From CAZAKZ01 sp964485695 (GTDB taxonomy: Bacteria > Planctomycetota > JAFGQW01): 10,940 bases of DNA. The stretch is taken from the NCBI GenBank assembly GCA_964485695.1, contig CAZAKZ010000171.1:1-10940 (forward strand), given 5' to 3'. Under the pieces are notes generated by a model. It saw nothing but the letters and a program-made list of their open reading frames with translations, had not been told where the DNA came from and did no database searches. This document shows, in pieces, positions 1-5,741 of this stretch. Each line of letters begins with the position of its first letter. The stretch's first letter is position 1. The translations under genes were made by a program, and so were the position numbers.

Positions 1-696
1 TTGTGCATGTTCAAAGGCTATTTTCCGGACATATGTCCTTGGATAATACAGGTAGAACTCATCCTTCCATTCTTCCGTTCCGAACAAGGCTGTCAACCGG
101 TCGGCCCATTGATCCGTGGGGATCTGCCGCTTCATGAGCAGTCGATTCACCGCCTGGCCGATCGGAAACAGAAGCCATAAATCGATGGCCTGGGTTTTCG
201 CGATGGCTTCAAGAGTGGCAAATTCAACTTGCATACCGAAAGGATCGAGAAAAACCACAGCCCGATCGCGCTGCCAGTTGCGTCTTTTACACCAGTCTTG
301 AAGAAAGTCGTTGGCATCCTCAGTAACGATGTTGATCGCTGCTTTCGTATTTGCGTGTCTCTCCTTCAGTTTCTCGAGTTCAGCCGTGCACGCTGGATCA
401 CGATCGATGAAAACATACTCGTGGAATGTGGGAGAGAGTTGCAGTGCCCGTTCGGCGCTTCCACGCCTGTAGCCCAAGACCTCTTGCTCTTCCTCATCGA
501 AGAGCGATTTTGTTTCCGTGTGAATCCCACGCGGTCGGCGGAATCCCGATCCTGCAAAGCCGTCGACGTAGATTCTGTGAAAGTTCCGTGCTCTCTCGTT
601 TGAGGTGAAGATCCTCAAATACGCCTGCAGGTACTTCTCGAGACGGTCGAGCTTCTTTTCCGTCCAATCTCCGCCGAACTCTTGCATTGAACACAT
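1..696 (-). CDS. tcmP: Three-Cys-motif partner protein TcmP, N-terminal part (cut by the window edge)
   Basis: Reading the minus strand from ATG at 696 gives 232 open codons running off position 1, so the C-terminus is missing. The start has the TcmP look: EFGGDWTEKKLDRLEKYLQA (residues 6-25), then YVDGFAGSG (43-51), FIDRDP (96-101) and VFLDPFG (148-154). These three blocks resemble motif I, the acidic end of strand 2 and motif IV of a class I SAM methyltransferase fold; that reading is inference. TcmP proteins are known as genomic partners of PF07505 (Gp37/Gp68-like, three-Cys) proteins; their reaction is not established to my knowledge. No such partner lies upstream here, so it would be left of position 1. 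GAAGG lies 9 nt before ATG 696; ATG 687 is an alternative. The frame stays open upstream to 840, so a longer N-terminus is possible but unlike the family. GC content is clearly lower than in the genes to the right, suggesting transfer. Family assignment is confident; function is not. Confidence 0.88.
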   Translation of the reverse strand, partial: MCSMQEFGGDWTEKKLDRLEKYLQAYLRIFTSNERARNFHRIYVDGFAGSGFRRPRGIHTETKSLFDEEEQEVLGYRRGSAERALQLSPTFHEYVFIDRDPACTAELEKLKERHANTKAAINIVTEDANDFLQDWCKRRNWQRDRAVVFLDPFGMQVEFATLEAIAKTQAIDLWLLFPIGQAVNRLLMKRQIPTDQWADRLTALFGTEEWKDEFYLYYPRTYVRKIAFEHAQ

Positions 697-754
697 CTTG
701 TGCTGCCTTCTATTCCTCGCTACTTCCGGTTTAACCTGTACGACCAGGTGCCCT

Positions 755-783
755 AATATATACCTAACATCTGGAGGGGTCAA
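755..783 (-). promoter_or_regulatory. Sigma70-like promoter for tcmP
   Basis: On the minus strand TTGACC (783-778) is followed by a 17-nt spacer and TATATT (760-755). Both hexamers are five-of-six matches to the consensus, at ideal spacing. Transcription would begin near 748, giving a leader of about 50 nt before ATG 696. This also supports 696 as the start, since a start further upstream would lie before the predicted transcript. Confidence 0.55.
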
Positions 784-972
784 GCCGTACTGCTGAAGGA
801 AATCCCTCGCCGGCACAATCAGAGGAGGACATTGTTCAGTTCACACGGATTTTCGGTCATGAACGGGTAGCTTAGGAATTCAGCATCGATGAGGAAACGG
901 ATTGCAGACTCAGTAAGAGCCCATTCTCTCTGGCTGGGTTGTTTGCGTCCAGACACCACACACGCGATCCCG

Positions 973-1004
973 TGGTAGACTGGCCGGACCCCAAGCCGGA
1001 GGTG
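973..1004 (+). promoter_or_regulatory. Extended -10 promoter candidate and Shine-Dalgarno of the HEAT-repeat gene
   Basis: TGG followed by TAGACT (973-981) fits an extended -10 element, with four of six hexamer matches. No good -35 is seen 17 nt upstream. Transcription would start near 988, giving a leader of about 22 nt. GGAGGTG at 998-1004 is a strong Shine-Dalgarno sequence 5 nt before ATG 1010 and fixes that start. The binding site is firm; the promoter is tentative. Confidence 0.42.
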
Positions 1005-1009
1005 CAGTC

Positions 1010-4000
1010 ATGAAGGTTCAGACGCTGGTCGCCATCGCCCTGATTCTCGTTGCACTCTCTGCTCTGGACGCTCAATCGCCAGGCAGCGAATACGACCTCA
1101 CGTTCGAGGACCCGGACTGCATGAAGCGCATCCGGGTAGTGAGCGCGAAGGCGGCGCTCCACGCCTATTCGGGTGGAAAGGGCCACTGCCTGGAATGGAC
1201 CGTCGAGGGCGAGTCTCGTCAGTGGTCATTGATCCGGATCTATTCGGCGCCCGGGGATCTCCGCAACTTCCGGGCTTTCCAGTTCAAGGTCTATTCGGGG
1301 CACCCGTCCAGGGAGCCGCTCCTCGTGCGTATCGTGGATGGAACGTACAAGAGTTTTATTTTCACCTATCTCAATCCACCCATGAACCACTGGGCCGTGT
1401 ACACGGTGCCACTCCACTTCATGAAACCCTCCGGGGAGTTCGATCCCTCGAAGGCGGCCTGCATCGAGTTCGGTGTGCTGAGCACTTCTGAACCGGGGCG
1501 AATCGGGATCGACGACATTGCCTGGAAGCGTGGTGAGGGGCCAAAAGAAGCATCGGCGCCCAACGCCGTGCTGGACCCGGCGGCCGGCGACTGTCTCGAC
1601 CGCGTCTGGGCGGTCCCGGACGGGGGAGTGCGGAGGGTCGAAACCCCGGAGGGAAACGTGCTCGAATGGAATCCGCGCTGTTACACGGATCAAATGGGCC
1701 GGGACACGTCCCCCCGCCTGCGTGTGCGCGGTTTTCCCGCAGACCTTCGCCCGTACCGCGCCGTTCGCCTTCTGGTGGGAGTCGAGCCCGCCGTGGAAAA
1801 TAACACCCTGTGGATCGAACTCATGATCGGCGGCGAGGGCCATCGTCCGGCTCTCAGGACGGCCATGCCCGCTCTGGGAACCGAACTCACTTCAGTGGAG
1901 CTCCCGCTTCACCATTTCTACGGCGACCGATACCATGATCCCCGCCGGTTTCGTGAACTCAGGCTCAATGTGGCCAAGGGCTGGATGATCGGTATGCATT
2001 CCGGGATCGAGTCCCCCCAGGTCCGGGTGAGGATCCGACGCCTGGAACTGGTCGAGGGGAAACGCGAAGGTAGCGACTGGACCCCGGCCCTGCAGGCGAA
2101 GATCGATACGCTCGGGCGCGCCGGCCCTGCTGCGCTTCCCGACCTGGATGCCATGCTCACCCGCCACGACGGCGACGAGGGAGCTGAGGTCCGATGCTCG
2201 GTGGTCCGGGCCCTCGCCGGAATCGGCTCCCCCGCGGCCGGGCTTCTGCTCGAGGTTCTCGATTTCGACACGGAGGGCCGCGTCGCCCTCGCCGCTGCCG
2301 AAGTACTTCGTGAGATGGGCAGCGGCCTCGTCCCGCTCATTCCCGATCTGGTCGACACGGTCTGTGCCTGCGCCGTGGAGCAAGGCAGTCGGAGCTGGGC
2401 CGCGTCAGAGCTGCTCGTTGCCGCAGGACCCAGTGGTGTCGATGCGGTGATACGCCTTCTGGGGCACTCGGTGGGCGAGGTCCGGTCATCAGCCAGGGGT
2501 GTCCTCTTCGAGATGGATACGATTCCGGAAAAGGCGGTCCGGACGTTGCGTACCCTCGTGGTCGAGACCGAGGACATAGACGTCGCCCAGGACGCGGCCG
2601 ATGATCTCGCCAGGCTCGAGAAACGAGGCATCGAGATGCTGATCCCCCTTCTCGATCACCCGAAAGAAATCACGCGACGGGCGTCCCTGTTCGCCCTCAT
2701 GAAGGCGGATGCCCTTCCGGATGCGGAGAAAAGACTGGCCGTCCTGGACGGCGAAGATCGTCTGGAGATTGCAAAGGAGGCGCTCCTGGGAGAGCCATCC
2801 TCGAAAACGGCGTTCCGTGCGCTCCTGCGCTGTACTGAAGATCCTGATCCGGAGGTGCGAGCAGCCGCCTTCCAGGCGATCGGCATGTATCCGAACCGGG
2901 TGAAACGGGCCGTTCCACAACTTCTGAAGTTGCTTTCGAATGCAGGCGCCGAGACGCGCCGGTGCGCGGCCGTGACCCTTTCCCGGGCCGGGCGCTCCGA
3001 TGCCGTGGTGCGGGCCCTTTCGTCCGCTCTCGAGGACCCGGAGTTCAGCGTCGCCGAAGCCGCCGCCGAATCGCTCCGGAAGCTGGTGCCTCGCGCCGAC
3101 ACCGAGCTGCCGGCAATGGCCGAGTTCCTGAAGAGCAGTCGCATGCAGCCGCGCATCGAGGAAATGCGGAAGCAGCTCATCGAAACTCTCCGGAAGACGA
3201 CCACTGTCGATGACCCGGCGGGCGTGTTACAGGCAGAAGTGGACAAGTTTCTAGAACGCCTCGGACGCGAGGCCGTGGCCGATCTCCGCATGCTCCTGAA
3301 GGAGGACAATCCCGAGATCCAGAAGGCCGCGATCGACGCGTTGGCCCGACTTCATGTGCGGGAGGCCATACCTGATATCCGGCCGTTCCTCGACCACAAA
3401 AAACCAGCGCTCAGGATCGCGGCCGCGAACATGCTGTACGATTTCGGCGACGACGATCCCTATCCCCGGCTCGTCGGTCTCTTCGAGGATCCGAGTGACA
3501 AGGTCCGTTATGCCGCTGTGATGCTCATGAAGAAGCTCCGGATGAGAGAGGCGGCGGCCGATCTGGTCAAGCTGCTCCGTGACGAGGAGGATTCCGTACG
3601 GTTTACGGCCGTGATGGCCCTCGCCGTGTGCGGCAGCAAGGAAGATGCATCCGAGGTGGCGCGGCTCATCGAAGAGGAGGAACCGTTAATGAAGTTGATG
3701 GTTCTCCATGCAATCGGCAATCTCGACCCCGGAGGCCATCGAGAGACGCTGTGGAAGCACCTCGACCCAAAGGGCAGGAAACGGGGGGCCGAGCTCCGGC
3801 GCATGGCGGCCGTTGGGCTCGCCAGGATCCAGGATTCCGCAGCACGCGAAGTGTTGATGGTCGATGGACCCCTCGTGATGCTCAACTACTACCTTGCACC
3901 CGATACCATGAAACGCCTCGAAGAGGTGTGGCTCACACGGGACGAAGTCCGGTCGGCCTCGATCGGAGCAGTGCTCGACCGCATGCAGGAAAAGACAGGG

Positions 4001-4294
4001 ATTCGCATCACGGTCACAAAGCTGGCTCCGGCCGGGTGGAGTGACGTGAAGTTTAGACTTACCTGCTCGTTGCGGTTTAGTATGCTGGGACTTCTCTCCA
4101 GTCTGAATCCCCATACTTTGCAAACCGAGGCGACTCTATGGCCCGTCGTGGGCAAGGGAGAGGTGCGCATCCTCACGGAAAAGGAGGCGAGATCGATCTG
4201 GCTCGAGCAGATCCGAAAATGGAAGAAAGAGGCCGGAGGAAAGTCCGGGAAGCAGGCGCAGCCAGGCATGAAGGCCGGCCGATCTGACGATTGA
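1010..4294 (+). CDS. Exported HEAT-repeat protein with tandem N-terminal beta-sandwich domains and an STN-like C-terminal domain
   Basis: 1094 residues. Residues 1-23 are a signal peptide (short basic start, hydrophobic core LVAIALILVALSAL, likely cleavage after LDA or AQS), so the protein acts outside the cytoplasm. Residues about 25-174 and 186-348 look like two related beta-sandwich modules; the first ends IGIDDIAW and the second RVRIRRLELV, in the style of carbohydrate-binding or CIA30-like folds (inference). From about 360 to 965 it is a long series of HEAT/PBS-type helical repeats with units such as DPDPEVRAAAFQAIG and DPSDKVRYAAVMLMKKL. Residues about 984-1056 (SIGAVLDRMQEKTGIRITV to GEVRILTEKE) resemble the small STN/secretin N-terminal fold in planctomycete-type proteins. 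The tail is basic and low in complexity. No catalytic site is visible; the likely role is a binding scaffold in the periplasm or envelope. ATG 1010 has a good Shine-Dalgarno. The last codons and the stop lie inside the palindrome at 4278-4387. Confidence 0.85.
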   Translation: MKVQTLVAIALILVALSALDAQSPGSEYDLTFEDPDCMKRIRVVSAKAALHAYSGGKGHCLEWTVEGESRQWSLIRIYSAPGDLRNFRAFQFKVYSGHPSREPLLVRIVDGTYKSFIFTYLNPPMNHWAVYTVPLHFMKPSGEFDPSKAACIEFGVLSTSEPGRIGIDDIAWKRGEGPKEASAPNAVLDPAAGDCLDRVWAVPDGGVRRVETPEGNVLEWNPRCYTDQMGRDTSPRLRVRGFPADLRPYRAVRLLVGVEPAVENNTLWIELMIGGEGHRPALRTAMPALGTELTSVELPLHHFYGDRYHDPRRFRELRLNVAKGWMIGMHSGIESPQVRVRIRRLELVEGKREGSDWTPALQAKIDTLGRAGPAALPDLDAMLTRHDGDEGAEVRCSVVRALAGIGSPAAGLLLEVLDFDTEGRVALAAAEVLREMGSGLVPLIPDLVDTVCACAVEQGSRSWAASELLVAAGPSGVDAVIRLLGHSVGEVRSSARGVLFEMDTIPEKAVRTLRTLVVETEDIDVAQDAADDLARLEKRGIEMLIPLLDHPKEITRRASLFALMKADALPDAEKRLAVLDGEDRLEIAKEALLGEPSSKTAFRALLRCTEDPDPEVRAAAFQAIGMYPNRVKRAVPQLLKLLSNAGAETRRCAAVTLSRAGRSDAVVRALSSALEDPEFSVAEAAAESLRKLVPRADTELPAMAEFLKSSRMQPRIEEMRKQLIETLRKTTTVDDPAGVLQAEVDKFLERLGREAVADLRMLLKEDNPEIQKAAIDALARLHVREAIPDIRPFLDHKKPALRIAAANMLYDFGDDDPYPRLVGLFEDPSDKVRYAAVMLMKKLRMREAAADLVKLLRDEEDSVRFTAVMALAVCGSKEDASEVARLIEEEEPLMKLMVLHAIGNLDPGGHRETLWKHLDPKGRKRGAELRRMAAVGLARIQDSAAREVLMVDGPLVMLNYYLAPDTMKRLEEVWLTRDEVRSASIGAVLDRMQEKTGIRITVTKLAPAGWSDVKFRLTCSLRFSMLGLLSSLNPHTLQTEATLWPVVGKGEVRILTEKEARSIWLEQIRKWKKEAGGKSGKQAQPGMKAGRSDD

Positions 4295-4387
4295 TTTTTT
4301 GCTCGAATCGAGCAAATTTTGGGTCGTGAGGCGCCTGACGGCCTGAAATTAGCTCGGAATGAGCTAAAAAACCGCTGTCAGATCGGC
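4278..4387. repeat. 110-bp imperfect palindrome with a hairpin in each half
   Basis: The two 55-nt halves, 4278-4332 and the reverse complement of 4387-4333, align without gaps at 40 of 55 positions. The outer 11 bp are perfect: GCCGATCTGAC (4278-4288) and GTCAGATCGGC (4377-4387). T6 at 4295-4300 faces A6 at 4366-4371, and the centre is AGGC|GCCT. Each half also folds alone: arms 4298-4305/4309-4316 with a 3-nt loop, and arms 4349-4355/4361-4367 with a 5-nt loop. The T and A tracts flank the hairpins on the wrong side for a normal intrinsic terminator. No target-site duplication is obvious. It covers the last codons and TGA of the HEAT gene and ends 13 bp before the esterase ATG. It could be a REP/BIME-like or MITE-like element, or a structured RNA or attenuator between the two genes; the sequence does not decide. 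Confidence 0.8.
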
Positions 4388-4400
4388 GATCCCAAGCAAC

Positions 4401-5111
4401 ATGAACACCCCTGAACCCGTCCACGGAACTTACTCCATTTACGTGGAGGCGTCGTATCGGCTGGAGCTTCCTACCGGGCGCGCTCCCGCGGACGGCTGGC
4501 CTCTCCTGGTCGCGCTGCACTGCAAGGGGGACACCGGAGAGCGCCTGGCCGAACGATTCCGGGTATCCGAGCCGCTTCCCTACGCGCGGCTCTTTCCCTC
4601 GGGCCCCGTTCCCATGATCCTGGGAGAGGCGGGGAAAGGCTGTTCGGTGGGTCGGTCGTGGTACAGCTACACCGGCGATCCGGACGCGCTCCTGGAGGAG
4701 CTCTGCCGGGCCGAGTCGATCCTGCTGGAGTGTGTCGACCAGGTGGCCGGCCACCACGACGTTGATGCGCGGCGCGTTGTGGCCCTGGGCCACAGCCAGG
4801 GGGGATACCTGGCGTCGTATACGGCCCTGAGGCACCGGGACCGGTTTGCCGGTCTGGTGGCCGTGTCCTGCCGCATCAAACACGAGGTCCTGGGCCCTGA
4901 ACTGGCCGCCGCTGCCGGGTACCCGGTTCTGGGCATTCACGGAGAGAAGGACCAGAGCGTCCTGCCCGGGCCCCAGAAGGAGGCCTTCGAGGTTCTACGG
5001 CGCCACCGGCTCGATGCCGTCCTGCACCTCCACCGCGGCGGCCACGGAATCCGGCGGAGCACCCTGCCGATCATCGACGCCTTTGTGCGGCGGGTCCTCG
5101 GGCTCGGTTGA
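4401..5111 (+). CDS. Alpha/beta-hydrolase, phospholipase/carboxylesterase type
   Basis: 236 residues without a signal peptide, so probably cytoplasmic; the length is typical for the phospholipase/carboxylesterase (PF02230-like) group. The core strand WPLLVALH (33-40) precedes the oxyanion region. The nucleophile elbow is GHSQGG with Ser132, and the other triad members fall in the right order: Asp184 in HGEKDQSV and His215 in RGGHGI. GRSWYSY (84-90) matches the substrate-loop region of these esterases. Expected activity is hydrolysis of short-chain carboxylic esters or thioesters; the true substrate is unknown. No clear Shine-Dalgarno precedes ATG 4401, and the palindrome lies just upstream, so translation may depend on read-through from the HEAT gene. 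The 3' end overlaps the convergent ExbD/TolR gene by 41 bp. Confidence 0.85.
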   Translation: MNTPEPVHGTYSIYVEASYRLELPTGRAPADGWPLLVALHCKGDTGERLAERFRVSEPLPYARLFPSGPVPMILGEAGKGCSVGRSWYSYTGDPDALLEELCRAESILLECVDQVAGHHDVDARRVVALGHSQGGYLASYTALRHRDRFAGLVAVSCRIKHEVLGPELAAAAGYPVLGIHGEKDQSVLPGPQKEAFEVLRRHRLDAVLHLHRGGHGIRRSTLPIIDAFVRRVLGLG

Positions 5112-5556
5112 CCTTTTTTTTCGGTGCCATCGATGCGGGAAGCGTGAAGAGGATGTCCTCGACCCCGGCCCGGATGCACTCGTCCATGACGTTCACCACG
5201 AGCTGGTGGCGCACCCGGGGGCCCGCACAGATGTGAGCCGGCCTCCGGGGGCTCTCCCGGAGCAATCCCCGTATCTTCCGGTAGATCGCCTTCTTTGCTC
5301 CCGGCACCACGCCTGCGGGACGGTCGTTGATGGAGCAGAGGCAACGTCGATCCTGTATCTGCAGCCGGATCCGGATCCACTCGGCCGGTTCGAATACGCT
5401 CCTGCCGAGGGCCGGCAGGTTCTGCCCAAGCATGACTTCCCTCGGGTGGTGCGTGATGCAGACCAGGGCGTAGACCAGGAGCAGGAAGACCACATCGATC
5501 ATGGGCGTGAGGACGAGGATAAGGGCTGGGGGCTTCTGCGCTTGGCTCCGGAACAT
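5071..5556 (-). CDS. ExbD/TolR family biopolymer transport protein, without an ExbB partner in view
   Basis: 161 residues from ATG 5556. The single membrane segment (about residues 11-35) contains the family hallmark LTPMIDVVFLLLVYAL; Asp21 matches the conserved proton-path aspartate of ExbD, TolR and MotB. The rest is a periplasmic domain with a C-terminal AGVEDILFTLP block, as in ExbD. Such proteins work with an ExbB/TolQ channel to couple proton flow to an outer-membrane or wall process. No exbB/tolQ or tonB-type gene lies in the window, so the partner must be elsewhere. AGAGG 7 nt before ATG 5556 supports this start. The frame is open further upstream to 5721, and ATG 5628 has GGAGG only 3 nt away, but the longer N-terminus would be atypical. 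The tail after residue 142 is strongly basic (KKK, RRR) and begins at an A8 run prone to slippage. The gene overlaps the esterase end by 41 bp. Confidence 0.85.
   Translation of the reverse strand: MFRSQAQKPPALILVLTPMIDVVFLLLVYALVCITHHPREVMLGQNLPALGRSVFEPAEWIRIRLQIQDRRCLCSINDRPAGVVPGAKKAIYRKIRGLLRESPRRPAHICAGPRVRHQLVVNVMDECIRAGVEDILFTLPASMAPKKKVNRARGPAAQRRR
5093..5121 (+). terminator. Weak intrinsic terminator candidate after the esterase gene
   Basis: GGTC (5093-5096) can pair with GACC (5110-5113), followed at once by eight T residues (5114-5121), just past the esterase stop at 5109-5111. The stem is only 4 bp (5 with a G-U pair) and the loop is 13 nt, so the hairpin is poor although the T-tract is good. 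On the other strand the same tract is an A8 run inside the ExbD/TolR coding region. Confidence 0.3.
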
Positions 5557-5638
5557 CGGAATGCCTCTATCAGGACCTGGGGGGCAGGAACGGATTCCGG
5601 ACGCGAGGGGTTCAGTTAATGTCATTGTCCTCCGGCCG

Positions 5639-5667
5639 TTGACAACCCGGACCTCGTGACCGATCCT
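5639..5667 (+). promoter_or_regulatory. Promoter candidate for the peptidase-DinB-TMTC operon
   Basis: A perfect -35 TTGACA (5639-5644) is followed by a 17-nt spacer and GATCCT (5662-5667), which keeps the A at position 2 and the T at position 6 of the -10 consensus. Transcription would start near 5674, about 68 nt before ATG 5742. It lies in the gap between the divergent ExbD/TolR and peptidase genes. Confidence 0.4.
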
Positions 5668-5741
5668 ATGCGGTCTCGGGTCGCGCCGACATGGCGGACG
5701 GATTTGAACGACAGCCTGCAAGGAGAAGGAACATCCGGATC

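Larger units (their letters stand above)
697..1009. other. Divergent intergenic region, possibly holding a decayed reading frame on the minus strand
   Basis: This 313-bp stretch separates divergent tcmP and the HEAT-repeat gene. It holds the tcmP promoter and the probable promoter and ribosome binding site of the HEAT gene. Two minus-strand frames read like protein. Frame A is open from 1007 to the TGA at 821-819 (62 codons) and includes WALTESAIRFLIDAEFLSYP. Frame B is open from 840 to 697, in phase with tcmP, and includes VPARDFLQQYGLTPPDVRYI. The frames overlap at 822-840, as if one coding sequence had taken a single frameshift. Neither has a convincing start codon with a Shine-Dalgarno sequence, and I recognise no family. 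Open frames of this length can occur by chance, so this is a description and not a gene call. Confidence 0.3.

Noticed and set aside
829..870. 12-codon plus-strand ORF from TTG 833 behind a GAGGAGG-like site
   Set aside because: It is too short and featureless; the purine run alone does not support a gene.
4278..4387. Reading the palindrome as an ordinary bidirectional intrinsic terminator
   Set aside because: The T and A tracts lie inside the outer stem and on the 5' side of the small hairpins; no T-tract follows the outer stem on either strand.
4173..4940. 255-codon minus-strand open frame across the palindrome and esterase
   Set aside because: It is the shadow of the esterase, whose triad and family motifs are clear, and it has no family look of its own.
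5691..5741. Upstream ATG at 5691 as the S9 peptidase start
   Set aside because: It adds 17 polar, charged residues before the signal peptide and lacks a Shine-Dalgarno; ATG 5742 fits better.
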